Part shown: in pieces, positions 9,793 to 18,234 of the stretch
How positions within the stretch are numbered: the first letter of the stretch is position 1
How the letters are laid out: the number at the start of each line of letters is the position of its first letter
Assembly (NCBI RefSeq): GCF_000243075.1
Contig: NC_016745.1
Location: 793,501-857,500 of the forward strand
DNA from: Oceanimonas sp. GK1
GTDB lineage: Bacteria; Pseudomonadota; Gammaproteobacteria; Enterobacterales; Aeromonadaceae
DNA length: 64,000 bases
Direction of reading: 5' to 3'
The notes under the pieces: generated by a model
The model's input: only the letters and a program-made list of their open reading frames with translations
Database searches by the model: none
Told to the model about the DNA's origin: nothing
Made by a program: the position numbers and the translations under genes

Positions 9793-11193
9793 ATGGAACA
9801 CCTGCCTCTTTTTATCAGCATTGAACAACGCTCCTGCCTGGTGGTGGGCGGCGGCCCCGTGGCGGCACGCAAGGCCCGGCTGCTGCTGTCCCGCGGGGCC
9901 AGGCTGACCGTGGTGGCCCCCGAGCTCTGTGCCGAATTGAGCGCACAGCTGCCCGCCTTTGAGTGGCTGCAGACACACTTTGAAGAATCCCATCTCGACG
10001 GCCGCTTTCTGGTGGTCACCGCTACCGACAGCGCGGAGGTGAACGCGCTTGTGTATCAGCTCGCCAACCAACGCGGCATCCTGGTCAACAAGGCCGATGA
10101 CAGCAAACGCTCGGCGGTGATTTTCCCTTCCGTGGTGGAGCGGTTTCCGCTGCAGGTGGCGCTCAGCACCGGCGGCAAGGCGCCCTGGCTGGCCCGGCTG
10201 CTGCGCGCCCGCATCGACGCCCTGCTGCCGTCCCACTGGGGTGCCCTGGCCGAGGTGGCCGGTCGTCTGCGTCAGCGGGTGAAAAGCAGCCTGGGCAACA
10301 GTGACGAGCGGCGCCGGTTCTGGGCCCGTACTCAGGACGACAACACCCTGAATGCCTTTCTCAAACACGGCAATCTGGCTGCCGCGGAAAAGTGGCTGCA
10401 ACAGGAAGTACAGCAGCCTTCAAGGGGAGAAGTGATCCTGGTGGGCGCCGGTCCGGGAGACCCGGATCTGTTGACCGTCAAGGCCCTGAACGAGCTGCAA
10501 AAGGCCGAGGTGGTGCTGTTTGATCAACTGGTGTCCGACGAGATCCTGGCGCTGATCCGCCCGGAGGCGGAGCGGATCTCCGTGGGCAAGAAGGCGGGCA
10601 ACCACAGTGTTCCTCAGGATCAAATCAACCAGCTGCTGGTGGATCATGCGCTGGCGGGCAAGCGGGTGGTACGCCTCAAGGGCGGCGATCCCTTTATGTT
10701 CGGCCGGGGAGCGGAAGAGCTGCAGACCCTGGTGGAGGCGGGCATTCGTTATCAGGTGGTGCCCGGCATCACCGCCGCCGCCGGTGCCACCGCCTATGCG
10801 GGCATTCCGCTGACCCACAGGGATCACGCCCAGAGCGCGGTGTTCATTACCGGTCACAGCAAGCAGGACGGCGAAGAGCCGGACTGGGCCAGCCTGGCCA
10901 GCGGCCGCCAGACCCTGGTGATCTACATGGGGCTGATGCGCTCGGCGCACATTCAGCAGCGCCTGCTGGAGCACGGCCTGAGCGCCACCACCCCGGTGGC
11001 CCTGATTGAGCGGGGCACCACGGCACAGCAGAAGGTGGTGCGCGGAGAGCTGAACTCGCTGAGTGAGTTGGCCGCTCGCGTAGAAAGCCCGGCGCTGATG
11101 GTGATTGGCTCGGTGGCGTCACTGGCCGACAGCCTTGCCTGGTTCAATACCGGTGCCGAATTCCACGACACGCCCCTTGAGCGCGCCGGTTAA
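9793..11193 (+). CDS. cysG: Siroheme synthase (uroporphyrinogen methyltransferase / precorrin-2 dehydrogenase / ferrochelatase)
   Basis: CysG makes siroheme, the cofactor of the CysI hemoprotein, from uroporphyrinogen III. The 466-residue protein has an N-terminal NAD-binding dehydrogenase/chelatase part (CLVVGGGPVAARKARLLL, about 14-31). A C-terminal SAM methyltransferase begins at about residue 215 with VGAGPGDPDLLTVKA and continues through GGDPFMFGRGAEE and VVPGITAAAGA. ATG 9793 is chosen because MEHLPLF aligns with the known N-terminus. The in-frame codon at 9760 would add residues not seen in the family. It is separated from cysJIH by about 490 bp of repeats. The stop overlaps the end of the convergent gene by 4 bp. 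Confidence 0.98.
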   Translation: MEHLPLFISIEQRSCLVVGGGPVAARKARLLLSRGARLTVVAPELCAELSAQLPAFEWLQTHFEESHLDGRFLVVTATDSAEVNALVYQLANQRGILVNKADDSKRSAVIFPSVVERFPLQVALSTGGKAPWLARLLRARIDALLPSHWGALAEVAGRLRQRVKSSLGNSDERRRFWARTQDDNTLNAFLKHGNLAAAEKWLQQEVQQPSRGEVILVGAGPGDPDLLTVKALNELQKAEVVLFDQLVSDEILALIRPEAERISVGKKAGNHSVPQDQINQLLVDHALAGKRVVRLKGGDPFMFGRGAEELQTLVEAGIRYQVVPGITAAAGATAYAGIPLTHRDHAQSAVFITGHSKQDGEEPDWASLASGRQTLVIYMGLMRSAHIQQRLLEHGLSATTPVALIERGTTAQQKVVRGELNSLSELAARVESPALMVIGSVASLADSLAWFNTGAEFHDTPLERAG

Positions 11194-12008
11194 GCCTTTC
11201 CTTCGCTTCCTTCCAGCTGGCCCAGCGGGGCCAGTAACTCCATCAAGTCCGTGACATATTCCCTGGGCGCCGCCTCTGTCATCAGGGCGGCGAGCTCGTT
11301 GCCGGTGCCGGTAAAACGGTAATACAGTAGCCGCACGCCTTTGCGTCTGGGGCTGAGTTGCAGCTTTCGGCCGCCCAGTACCAGCGTCAGTGGCTGGGCG
11401 GCGTTCAACTCTCCCGACTCCAGCTCGGTCTGGTGCAACAGCCCCAGCTCAAACAACTGCATCAGCCCCGCATAGGGCAGCCGGTATTTGCCCGGGCTCA
11501 GCTTTTGCTGGCGCAACCCCTGCCAGAGTCCCTTTTGCCGGTAGCCGAGGAGCAGCCGCAGGTTGTCGTCGCCGAAATGGCAGCCCAGCGCCCCGGCCCG
11601 TTGTAGCAGCAGAGCGTCTTTCTGGGTCATGCGCCGCAAGCAGGTCAGTGCCTGCACCGAGCAGCGGCCGGGCTGGGCGATTTCCCGGGCCAGTATGCTG
11701 GCCCAGAACTGCTGCATGGCGGGGTGACGGATATTTTCGGCCAGCGCCAGAAAATGGCTCAGCCAGTCGGGATCGGGCTCGCCGCCCACCTCGCTGCCGC
11801 ATTGCTCATGGGCCTGGCGCACTATGGTCTCCAGGCTTTTCTGGCGGGCGGCTTCGTCCAGTTGCTGGCGCATGCGGTAACGTTCGCCAAAGCTGTGGGG
11901 CGAATCCCCGTGCAGCAGGCCGGCCAGCCCGCGCTGCTCGGCGAGCTCACGCAGCAGGTGTTTGCTGTTCTTGATCCTGGGATCCTGGGGGGCAGGTTTG
12001 GCGGTCAT
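11190..12008 (-). CDS. TIGR03899 family protein of unknown function
   Basis: This is a 272-residue soluble protein with no signal peptide and no membrane segment. It resembles the TIGR03899 family known from Vibrio, Shewanella and Aeromonas relatives. Visible features are a basic N-terminus (PAPQDPRIKNSKHLLREL) and a middle region that resembles DUF2806-type proteins (WLSHFLALAENIRHPAMQQFWASILAREI, followed by LTCLRRMTQKDALLLQRA). The C-terminal half is rich in Leu. No catalytic motif is recognised. It converges on cysG with a 4-bp overlap and diverges from a 28-codon micro-ORF. Function is unknown, and the family assignment rests on recalled sequence pattern. Confidence 0.75.
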   Translation of the reverse strand: MTAKPAPQDPRIKNSKHLLRELAEQRGLAGLLHGDSPHSFGERYRMRQQLDEAARQKSLETIVRQAHEQCGSEVGGEPDPDWLSHFLALAENIRHPAMQQFWASILAREIAQPGRCSVQALTCLRRMTQKDALLLQRAGALGCHFGDDNLRLLLGYRQKGLWQGLRQQKLSPGKYRLPYAGLMQLFELGLLHQTELESGELNAAQPLTLVLGGRKLQLSPRRKGVRLLYYRFTGTGNELAALMTEAAPREYVTDLMELLAPLGQLEGSEGKA

Positions 12009-12080
12009 GGCGTCGATTCGGCTTGTTAATTATGTTTTCATCATGTTAAAATTCGGCTGCAATTTCGAAAGGAGCACCGA

Positions 12081-12167
12081 ATGCAAAAAGACAAGTCCAG
12101 GATGACTTGGTTGCTTCTGTTCATTGGCTACGTCTCAAGCCTCGGGATCCTGGCCGTCATGATATAG
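12081..12167 (+). CDS. Putative single-pass membrane microprotein (28 residues)
   Basis: The short frame has an excellent ribosome binding site, AAAGGAG at 12068-12074, six bases before the ATG. The peptide starts with a charged segment (MQKDKSRM). A single hydrophobic stretch of about 19 residues (TWLLLFIGYVSSLGILAVM) then runs to the TAG. That fits a small inner-membrane protein with the N-terminus in the cytoplasm. A plausible promoter lies upstream (TTGTTA, 17-bp gap, TTAAAA at 12023-12051), and a 7-bp GC-rich hairpin follows the gene. I do not recognise a family. It may be a real microprotein regulator of a membrane complex, but this is inference. Confidence 0.6.
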   Translation: MQKDKSRMTWLLLFIGYVSSLGILAVMI

Positions 12168-12194
12168 GGCAACCGGTCAATCTGCATACAGCAT

Positions 12195-12213
12195 AAGGCC
12201 CGTTCAGGGCCTT
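12195..12213 (+). terminator. Weak hairpin terminator after the micro-ORF
   Basis: AAGGCCC pairs with GGGCCTT across a 5-nt loop. The tail is only moderately T-rich (TTGTCATT). Confidence 0.4.
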
Positions 12214-12256
12214 GTCATTACTGTTTATTCAAAGACCGGCTGACCGCCACACCAAC

Positions 12257-12287
12257 AAAAAAAGAGCACCGAAGTGCTCTTTTTTTG
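12257..12287 (-). terminator. Bidirectional rho-independent terminator downstream of ppa
   Basis: The stem AAAAAAAGAGCAC pairs with GTGCTCTTTTTTT. It lies 20 bp past the ppa stop on the minus strand and can also stop rightward transcripts from the micro-ORF. Confidence 0.92.
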
Positions 12288-12306
12288 TGTTTACAAGGCG
12301 AGGTTA

Positions 12307-12837
12307 TCAGGCCTTGTTGTAACGCTCGGCAGACGCCAGAATTTCGGCTTCGGCGGCGGCCTTGTCTTCCCAACCGTCTACCTTCACCCACTTGCCCGCT
12401 TCCAGCTCCTTGTAGCGCTCGAAGAAGTGCTTGATCTGGGCCTTGAGCAGCTCGGGCACGTCGTTGATGTCCTGAATGTGATCGTATTCCTTGGTCAGCT
12501 TGCTGTGGGGAACGGCGATCACCTTGGCGTCTTCACCGGACTCGTCGGTCATCTTCAGCACGCCCACCGGACGGCAGCGGATCACGGCACCGGGCACCAG
12601 CGGGTGCGGGGTGGGCACCAGCACGTCGACCGGGTCACCGTCCAGAGACAGGGTCTGGTTCACGTAGCCGTAGTTGCAGGGGTAGAACATGGGAGTGGCC
12701 ATGAAACGATCCACGAACACGGCGCCGGTGTCCTTGTCGACTTCGTACTTGATGGGATCGGCGTTCTGGGGAATTTCGATAACAACGTAGATATCTTCGG
12801 GCAGGCTCTTACCGGCCGGTACCAGGTTCAGGCTCAT
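12307..12837 (-). CDS. ppa: Inorganic pyrophosphatase (family I, soluble)
   Basis: Ppa hydrolyses pyrophosphate to phosphate in the cytoplasm and pulls biosynthetic reactions forward. The 176-residue protein shows the family signature DGDPVDVLV with its metal-binding aspartates, [16 protein letters not shown] near the N-terminus, and the [12 protein letters not shown]-terminal helix. ATG 12837 gives [17 protein letters not shown], which aligns with known enzymes. The longer frame to 12915 adds 26 unrelated residues and is rejected. It is transcribed away from mpl across a 200-bp divergent promoter region. Confidence 0.98.
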   Translation of the reverse strand: MSLNLVPAGKSLPEDIYVVIEIPQNADPIKYEVDKDTGAVFVDRFMATPMFYPCNYGYVNQTLSLDGDPVDVLVPTPHPLVPGAVIRCRPVGVLKMTDESGEDAKVIAVPHSKLTKEYDHIQDINDVPELLKAQIKHFFERYKELEAGKWVKVDGWEDKAAAEAEILASAERYNKA

Positions 12838-13038
12838 GACGTTTCCTTGTGTATGGTCAGTTGCGGACTTGTGAATCGAGTGTACCACCGCGGCCGCTTT
12901 GCATCTGTTATACAAATGGGTAACGGCGATGTCAGGCCGGCATTATAACCGGGCTGTCGTGTCAATCGCCAGACGCAGTGCCCAAAGTGCCGGCACATTG
13001 CTAGAATGGCTGCAATTTTCAACGCCGAAGGCAGTCTC

Positions 13039-14397
13039 ATGCATATTCATATTCTCGGTATTTGCGGCACCTTTATGGGCGGGCTGGCGGTACTGGCCCG
13101 CCAGCTTGGCTACCAGGTCACCGGCAGCGACGCCAATGTCTATCCGCCCATGAGCACCCAGCTGGAGCAGCAGGGGATCGAACTGATCGAAGGCTATGAT
13201 CCAGGCCAGCTGGATTCAGGCCCGGATCTGGTGGTGATCGGCAACGCCATGAGCCGGGGCAATCCCTGCGTGGAGGCGGTGCTCAACCGGCGCATTCCTT
13301 ATACCTCCGGCCCCCAGTGGCTGCTGGAGCACGTATTGCAGGGGCGCTGGGTGCTGGCGGTGGCGGGCACCCACGGCAAGACCACCACCTCCGGCATGCT
13401 GGCGCATATTCTGGAAGACTGCGGCCTGAAGCCCGGCTTTTTGATCGGCGGCGTGCCCGGCAATTTCGAGGTATCTGCCCGGCTGGGCGAGGCGCCCTTC
13501 TTCGTGATAGAGGCGGACGAGTACGACAGCGCCTTTTTCGACAAGCGATCCAAGTTTGTGCACTACCGTCCCAGCACCCTGATCCTCAACAACCTCGAGT
13601 TTGATCACGCGGATATCTTTCCGGATCTGGCGGCGATCCAGCGGCAGTTCCATCATCTGCTGCGCATGGTGCCCGGCCATGGCCGGATCCTGATGCCCAC
13701 CCATACCTCGGCGCTGGAAGTCGTCAAGGACATGGGCTGCTGGAGCGAGCTGGAATACGTGGGCGACGACGGTCTCTGGCGTGCCGAGCTGCTGGCCGCC
13801 GACGGCAGCCGCTTTGCGGTCTGGCTCGACGGCGAGCGGGCAGGGGAGGTGAACTGGTCCTGCATGGGGCTGCACAACGTCAACAATGGCCTGATGGCGC
13901 TGGCCGCCGCCCGTCATGCCGGGGTGCCGGTGGCCGACGGCATCGCCGCCCTGTGCGGCTTTGTGCCCCCCAAACGGCGCATGGAGCAAAAGGGCGAGGT
14001 GGCCGGTATTCGGGTGTGGGACGACTTTGCCCATCATCCCACCGCCATCGCTACCACCCTGGCCGGGCTCAAGGCCCGCAGCGAGGGGCGCCGTGTGCTG
14101 GCGGTGCTGGAACCCCGCTCCAACACCATGAAAATGGGCGTGCATCAGCAGGAGCTGGCCGAGTCTCTGCAACAGGCAAACGCCACCTACCTGTTTCAGC
14201 CACCGGAGCTTACGTGGGATCTGCAGGCGGTGGCCGATGCCTGTCCGCAAGGCCGGGTGTTTGACGACCTGAACGGGCTGATTGCCGCCCTGGTGAGCGA
14301 GGCGAAGGCCGGTGACGAAATTCTGGTAATGAGCAACGGCGGCTTCGGCGGCATTCACGGCAAGCTGCTGGCGGCGCTGGAGGCGGCTCATGGCTGA
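13039..14397 (+). CDS. mpl: UDP-N-acetylmuramate:L-alanyl-gamma-D-glutamyl-meso-diaminopimelate ligase
   Basis: Mpl reuses the murein tripeptide by joining it to UDP-MurNAc in the cytoplasm. The 452-residue Mur ligase has an N-terminal Rossmann-like motif ([14 protein letters not shown]), the ATP-binding loop [13 protein letters not shown] near residue 110, and a central domain with [19 protein letters not shown], which distinguishes Mpl from MurC. A C-terminal domain contains [13 protein letters not shown] 13039 fits the family N-terminus [11 protein letters not shown]. It overlaps ubiX by 8 bp, so the two are co-transcribed. Confidence 0.98.
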   Translation: MHIHILGICGTFMGGLAVLARQLGYQVTGSDANVYPPMSTQLEQQGIELIEGYDPGQLDSGPDLVVIGNAMSRGNPCVEAVLNRRIPYTSGPQWLLEHVLQGRWVLAVAGTHGKTTTSGMLAHILEDCGLKPGFLIGGVPGNFEVSARLGEAPFFVIEADEYDSAFFDKRSKFVHYRPSTLILNNLEFDHADIFPDLAAIQRQFHHLLRMVPGHGRILMPTHTSALEVVKDMGCWSELEYVGDDGLWRAELLAADGSRFAVWLDGERAGEVNWSCMGLHNVNNGLMALAAARHAGVPVADGIAALCGFVPPKRRMEQKGEVAGIRVWDDFAHHPTAIATTLAGLKARSEGRRVLAVLEPRSNTMKMGVHQQELAESLQQANATYLFQPPELTWDLQAVADACPQGRVFDDLNGLIAALVSEAKAGDEILVMSNGGFGGIHGKLLAALEAAHG

Positions 14398-15022
14398 ATA
14401 CGCCCGTCATCAGCAGCTCACCCTGGCCCTGAGTGGTGCCTCGGGCGCGCCCTATGCCCTGGCGTTGCTGCAGTGCCTGGTCAGGGCCGGCATGCAGGTG
14501 CACCTGCTGGTGTCCAGCGCCGCCCGGGTAGTGCTGGCCACCGAGCAGGGCGAGCAATGGCCGGGCAAGCCGGAGCTACTGGCCGCCTACCTGTGTGAGC
14601 GTTACGGCGCCGGGCCCGGCCAGATAAGGGTCTACGGCAAGGAAGAATGGTTCTCGCCGGTGGCGTCCGGCTCGGGCGCACCCCGGCGCATGGTGATCTG
14701 CCCCTGCTCCATGGGCACGGTGGCCTCCATTGCCAGTGGGGCCTCCGACAACCTGATTGAGCGGGCTGCCGACGTGGTGATCAAGGAAAAAGGCCAGTTG
14801 ATCCTGGTGCCCCGCGAGTCGCCCTTGTCCGAGATCCATCTGGAAAACCTGCTCAAGCTGGCGCGCATGGGCGTGACCATCATGCCGGCGGCACCGGGCT
14901 TTTATCACCAGCCCAAATCGATCGACGATCTGGTGGACTTTATGGTGGCGCGGATCCTGGATCACCTGGGGCTGGATCAGGATCTGGTCAGCCGCTGGGG
15001 GTATGGCGCAAGCCAAGCTTGA
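14390..15022 (+). CDS. ubiX: Flavin prenyltransferase UbiX
   Basis: UbiX joins dimethylallyl phosphate to FMN to make the prenylated FMN cofactor used by the UbiD decarboxylase of ubiquinone synthesis. The 210-residue flavoprotein has the N-terminal FMN loop [12 protein letters not shown], the [25 protein letters not shown] block, the [23 protein letters not shown] segment (given here in part as recognised) and the C-terminal [20 protein letters not shown] motif. It starts inside the end of mpl and is followed by a cloverleaf repeat instead of an ordinary terminator. Confidence 0.97.
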   Translation: MAEYARHQQLTLALSGASGAPYALALLQCLVRAGMQVHLLVSSAARVVLATEQGEQWPGKPELLAAYLCERYGAGPGQIRVYGKEEWFSPVASGSGAPRRMVICPCSMGTVASIASGASDNLIERAADVVIKEKGQLILVPRESPLSEIHLENLLKLARMGVTIMPAAPGFYHQPKSIDDLVDFMVARILDHLGLDQDLVSRWGYGASQA

Positions 15023-15070
15023 AGCTGGAAACTTGAAGGTGGCCTGAAGTCGCCAGAAAGTCTGCAATGC

Positions 15071-15180
15071 GAAGCAACAGTGGGGTTGCGCTACGCCGAC
15101 ACGCTTCAAGCCCATCCATGGGACGCTCGAAAATGCCATGGCATTTTATGGTCGGCTACGGCAATCCCCACTGCTGCTTC
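15071..15180 (+). repeat. Cloverleaf intergenic repeat, type A, copy 3 (best preserved)
   Basis: The outer arms at 15071-15089 and 15161-15180 pair over about 18 of 19 positions with one bulged base. The inner stem is GCCGAC (15095-15100) with GTCGGC (15151-15156). Hairpin 1 is CCCAT-CC-ATGGG (15111-15122), and hairpin 2 is AAAATGCC-AT-GGCATTTT (15130-15147). It lies 48 bp after ubiX. Confidence 0.9.
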
Positions 15181-15234
15181 GGGCAATCTCGGTGTTGTCT
15201 GCATGCGGTCAGTCAGCGGCAAGCGTGCTAAGGA

Positions 15235-15347
15235 GGACAAAGGGTGTCTGCTTCGCCGTGCCCTCTGCGCCAGGGCCGAAAATTGCTCCTGCATTTCCGG
15301 CATTTCCCCCATCCATGGCGGTCAGATGCGCAGCGGAGCCGACATGG
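15235..15347 (-). repeat. Cloverleaf intergenic repeat, type B, interrupted copy
   Basis: The segment 15235-15275 matches the reverse of the type B copy at 18010-18049 (GGACAAAGGG, CTGCTTCGCCG, TGCGCCAGGG). About 52 bp of foreign sequence (15276-15327) then interrupts the hairpin loop, and the copy resumes with GCGCAGCGGAGCC at 15328-15340. The second small hairpin is missing and is replaced by the double-hairpin module that follows. The 15181-15234 spacer also matches the spacer at 18050-18102, so a composite A-spacer-B unit occurs twice. Confidence 0.7.
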
Positions 15348-15416
15348 GGCGAGCTTGCTCGCCGTGATGAAATGTATCAACCCGACCGAGCATCCAGTGA
15401 ATGCTCGCAGCGGGTT
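15345..15416 (+). repeat. Covarying double-hairpin module, copy X
   Basis: The module begins with GGCGAGC-TT-GCTCGCC. A bulged hairpin follows: AACCCG (15379-15384) pairs with CGGGTT (15411-15416), then an internal loop AC/CAG, then CGAGCAT (15387-15393) paired with ATGCTCG (15401-15407). The same layout with compensating base changes is found at 19573-19643. The remaining 15417-15610 contains an 8-bp hairpin (GAGCAGTG with CACTGCTC) and a 6-bp hairpin just before the hpt ribosome binding site. Confidence 0.7.
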
Positions 15417-15610
15417 GAGCCATTGAATGGCAAGCCTTTACGGCGTGCCTTCGAGCAGTGTGCTTTGGCCGACGGTAGTGCACTGCTCTGCAAACGATAA
15501 TGTTTGTGACTGAGGGCAAGCTTCCAGCTCCCATGCAGATGGGACGGAATTCCGCTAAAATACCGCTTTAATCACAGCCGGGTGTCAGTCACCCGAACGG
15601 AGCAGTAACA

Positions 15611-16141
15611 ATGAAACACCGAGTGGATGTGCTGATCGGCACCGATGAGGTCAATGCCAGAACCAGGGCCCTGGGTGAGCAGATTAACAGCCACTATCAG
15701 GGCGTGGACGAAGTGGTGATGGTGGGCCTGCTGCGGGGCTCCTGTGTCTTTATGGCCGATCTGTGCCGCCAGCTCACCGTGCCGGTACGGCTCGACTTCA
15801 TGACCGCCTCCAGCTATGGCAACAGCATGGACAGCAACCGGGACGTACGCATCCTCAAGGATCTGGACGACGAAATCCACGGCAAGCACGTGCTGATTGT
15901 GGAAGACATCATCGACACCGGCTACACCCTGAGCAAGGTGAAGGAAATACTGTCCCTGCGTAACCCGGCCTCACTCACCATCTGCACCCTGCTCGACAAG
16001 CCCGAGCGGCGCGAGGTACAGGTGCCGGTAGACTGGGTCGGCTTTACCATTCCCGATGAATTCGTGGTAGGTTATGGCATCGATTATGCCCAGTTGTACC
16101 GCAATCTGCCCTACATCGGCAAAGTGGTGCCGCTGGAATAA
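15611..16141 (+). CDS. hpt: Hypoxanthine phosphoribosyltransferase
   Basis: Hpt salvages hypoxanthine (and guanine less well) by transfer to PRPP. The 176-residue protein has the PRPP loop [15 protein letters not shown] with the two acidic residues, the [12 protein letters not shown] loop, and the C-terminal [22 protein letters not shown] substrate segment in shortened form as seen in this family. GGAG at 15599-15602 precedes the ATG by 8 nt. A small hairpin (CGGGTG with CACCCG) sits immediately before the ribosome binding site. hpt followed by yadGH is also the E. coli neighbourhood. Confidence 0.98.
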   Translation: MKHRVDVLIGTDEVNARTRALGEQINSHYQGVDEVVMVGLLRGSCVFMADLCRQLTVPVRLDFMTASSYGNSMDSNRDVRILKDLDDEIHGKHVLIVEDIIDTGYTLSKVKEILSLRNPASLTICTLLDKPERREVQVPVDWVGFTIPDEFVVGYGIDYAQLYRNLPYIGKVVPLE

Positions 16142-16176
16142 CGCACTCTCTTTGTTTCGAACCAATTCAATTTCTT

Positions 16177-16210
16177 CATATGCCTGGTCCCTGCCCAGGC
16201 ATATGTTTTT
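16177..16210 (+). terminator. Rho-independent terminator between hpt and yadG
   Basis: A perfect 11-bp stem, CATATGCCTGG with CCAGGCATATG, has a 7-nt loop and is followed by TTTTT. It ends only 5 bp before the yadG ribosome binding site, so it may attenuate rather than fully separate the two genes. Confidence 0.88.
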
Positions 16211-16224
16211 CATTTGGAGCAAAC

Positions 16225-17145
16225 ATGACCAAAGCACTGGAGATCCAGGGCCTGCGTAAAACCTACGCCGGTGGCGTGGAAGCGCTCAAGGGGATTGATC
16301 TCGGGGTGGAAGCGGGAGACTTCTACGCCCTGCTCGGCCCCAACGGCGCCGGCAAGTCCACCACCATCGGCATTATTTCCTCCCTGGTCAACAAGAGCGG
16401 CGGCACCGTTAAAGTGTTTGGCCACGATATCGATACCGAGCTGGAGCAGGCCAAGGCCTGCATCGGGCTGGTGCCCCAGGAGTTCAACTTCAACCAGTTT
16501 GAAAAAGTCCGCCAGATTGTGGTCAACCAGGCCGGCCTTTATGGTGTGGAGCGCAAGGAAGCTCTGAGCCGCGCCGAGCGTTACCTCAAGCAGCTGGACC
16601 TGTGGGACAAGCGTGATCTGCCGGCGCGTACCCTGTCCGGCGGCATGAAGCGCCGGCTGATGATCGCCCGGGCCCTGATGCACCAGCCCAAGCTGCTGAT
16701 TCTGGATGAGCCCACCGCCGGGGTGGATATCGAAATCCGCCGGGCCATGTGGGATTTCCTCAAGGAAATCAATGCCGAGGGCATCACTATCATCCTTACC
16801 ACCCATTACCTGGAAGAGGCCGAGATGCTGTGCCGGCACATCGGCATCATCGACAAGGGCCGGCTGGTGGAAAACACCACCATGAAGGGCTTGCTGGGCA
16901 AGCTCAACGTGGAAACCTTTATTCTCGATCTGGCCGCCGACTGCCGGGAGCCGTTTCTGTCGGGTTTTAACTGGCAGATGGTGGACGACCACACTCTGGA
17001 AGTGGAAGTGAAAAAGGAGCAGGGGCTCAACGGCGTGTTTGACCAGCTCAACGAGCAGGGCATTCGCGTGCTGAGCATGCGCAACAAGGCCAACCGGCTG
17101 GAAGAATTGTTCGTGACACTGGTCGAGCAGGGGAGAAAAGCATGA
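16225..17145 (+). CDS. yadG: ABC transporter ATP-binding protein YadG
   Basis: This is the nucleotide-binding subunit of an ABC-2 type exporter of unknown substrate. The 306-residue protein has Walker A GPNGAGKST near residue 40, the Q-loop, signature LSGGMKRRL, Walker B LLILDEPTAGVDIE and the switch histidine in TTHYLEE. The C-terminal extension is typical of YadG. ATG 16225 with GGAG six bases upstream is chosen over the 16180 start, which lies in the terminator hairpin. It overlaps yadH by 4 bp. Confidence 0.95.
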   Translation: MTKALEIQGLRKTYAGGVEALKGIDLGVEAGDFYALLGPNGAGKSTTIGIISSLVNKSGGTVKVFGHDIDTELEQAKACIGLVPQEFNFNQFEKVRQIVVNQAGLYGVERKEALSRAERYLKQLDLWDKRDLPARTLSGGMKRRLMIARALMHQPKLLILDEPTAGVDIEIRRAMWDFLKEINAEGITIILTTHYLEEAEMLCRHIGIIDKGRLVENTTMKGLLGKLNVETFILDLAADCREPFLSGFNWQMVDDHTLEVEVKKEQGLNGVFDQLNEQGIRVLSMRNKANRLEELFVTLVEQGRKA

Positions 17146-17915
17146 GCACCAGACAGTATTACATCGCCTTCAACAGCATACTGCACCGGGAAATCGTGCG
17201 TTTTACCCGCATCTGGGTACAGACCCTGGTGCCGCCGGCCATTACCATGACCCTGTATTTCGTGATTTTTGGCAACCTGATCGGCAGCCGCATTGGCGAG
17301 ATGGGCGGTTATTCCTACATGGCCTTCATCGTTCCGGGGCTTATCATGATGTCGGTGATCACCAACTCCTATTCCAACGTGGCCTCGTCGTTTTTCAGCA
17401 GCAAGTTTCAGCGCAACGTGGAGGAGCTGCTGGTGGCCCCCGTGCCCACCTACGTGATTATCGCCGGCTATGTGGGCGGTGGCGTGGTACGGGGCCTGCT
17501 GGTGGGGCTGATTGTCAGCCTGGTGTCGCTGTTCTTTGTGGACTTGCAGGTCAGCCACCTGTTCAGCGTGATTTTCACCGTGTTCCTCACCGCCGTGCTG
17601 TTTTCCCTGGCGGGGCTGCTCAACGCCATCTTTGCCCGCACCTTTGACGACATCAGCATTATTCCCACCTTTGTGCTGACCCCGCTCACCTACCTGGGCG
17701 GCGTGTTTTACTCCATCGAGCTGCTGCCCGGCTTCTGGCAGGGCGTGTCCCACGCCAACCCGGTACTCTATATGGTGAACGCCTTCCGCTACGGCTTTCT
17801 GGGCATTACCGACGTGCCCCTGACCGTGGCCTACGGCATTATTATCGGCTTTATTGCCGCCTTTTACGCTGCCGCCTGGTACCTGATCCACACCGGCCGC
17901 GGCCTGCGGCACTGA
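17142..17915 (+). CDS. yadH: ABC-2 type transporter permease YadH
   Basis: This is the membrane subunit that works with YadG. The 257-residue protein has about six hydrophobic segments (for example TMTLYFVIFGNLIG, FIVPGLIMMSVI, the LLVGLIVSLVSLFFV segment and ILPTF-like FVLTPLTYLGGVFYS). The motif LTYLGGVFYSIELLPGFWQ is characteristic of ABC-2 permeases of the DrrB/NodJ type. The substrate is not known. The ATG overlaps the yadG stop. A type B cloverleaf repeat follows 30 bp downstream. Confidence 0.95.
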   Translation: MSTRQYYIAFNSILHREIVRFTRIWVQTLVPPAITMTLYFVIFGNLIGSRIGEMGGYSYMAFIVPGLIMMSVITNSYSNVASSFFSSKFQRNVEELLVAPVPTYVIIAGYVGGGVVRGLLVGLIVSLVSLFFVDLQVSHLFSVIFTVFLTAVLFSLAGLLNAIFARTFDDISIIPTFVLTPLTYLGGVFYSIELLPGFWQGVSHANPVLYMVNAFRYGFLGITDVPLTVAYGIIIGFIAAFYAAAWYLIHTGRGLRH

Positions 17916-17945
17916 GCCGCTCGCGTCTGTAATGCCGTTGCATTC

Positions 17946-18049
17946 GGACAAAGGGCACTGCTTCGCCGACACGCCGTGACCCCCTCCCTGGGGGCTCCGC
18001 TGCGCCCTCCCTGGCGCAGAGGGTGCGGCGAAGCAGACACCCTTTGTCC
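17946..18049 (+). repeat. Cloverleaf intergenic repeat, type B, copy 4 (best preserved B)
   Basis: The outer arms GGACAAAGGG (17946-17955) and CCCTTTGTCC (18040-18049) are perfect. The inner stem CTGCTTCGCCG (17958-17968) with CGGCGAAGCAG (18026-18036) is perfect over 11 bp. Hairpin 1 is CCCCC-TCCCT-GGGGG and hairpin 2 is TGCGCC-CTCCCT-GGCGCA. It lies 30 bp after yadH, where a terminator would be expected. Confidence 0.92.
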
Positions 18050-18102
18050 TTCTTGGACACTCGGAGCTGATTGGCAGCATGCAGGCAACGCCGATGTTGC
18101 CC

Positions 18103-18148
18103 GAAGCAGCAGTGGGGATTGCCGTAGCCGACCATAAAATGCCACGGA
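18103..18148 (-). repeat. Cloverleaf repeat, type A, left half of a copy split by IS1111-group insertion
   Basis: The outer arm at 18103-18123 is identical to the reverse of the right arm of copy 3. The inner-stem GCCGAC and the hairpin arm AAAATGCCA with loop CGGA follow and stop at 18148. The other half of the hairpin, TGGCATTTTCGAGCG, resumes at 19552 after the insertion sequence. Confidence 0.88.
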
Positions 18149-18155
18149 TGATGAG

Positions 18156-18232
18156 ATGGACACCTCTTGGGTAAGCAGCGTCGTAATGCGCCATATTTGG
18201 GTTGAAGCTCAAATAACCACAAAAGGTGTCCA
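18156..18232 (+). promoter_or_regulatory. Inverted repeat that could hide the transposase ribosome binding site
   Basis: TGGACACCT at 18157-18165, part of the left inverted repeat, is the exact complement of AGGTGTCCA at 18224-18232. The second arm covers most of the Shine-Dalgarno AAAGGTG of the transposase. A transcript entering from outside would fold and block translation, while one starting inside the element would not. This is inferred from sequence and from similar safeguards in other insertion sequences. Confidence 0.55.
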
Positions 18233-18234
18233 CT

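Noticed and set aside
15080..15534. Several short frames of 60-120 codons between ubiX and hpt
   Set aside because: They translate the cloverleaf repeats and the double-hairpin module, have no good ribosome binding sites, and overlap one another on both strands.
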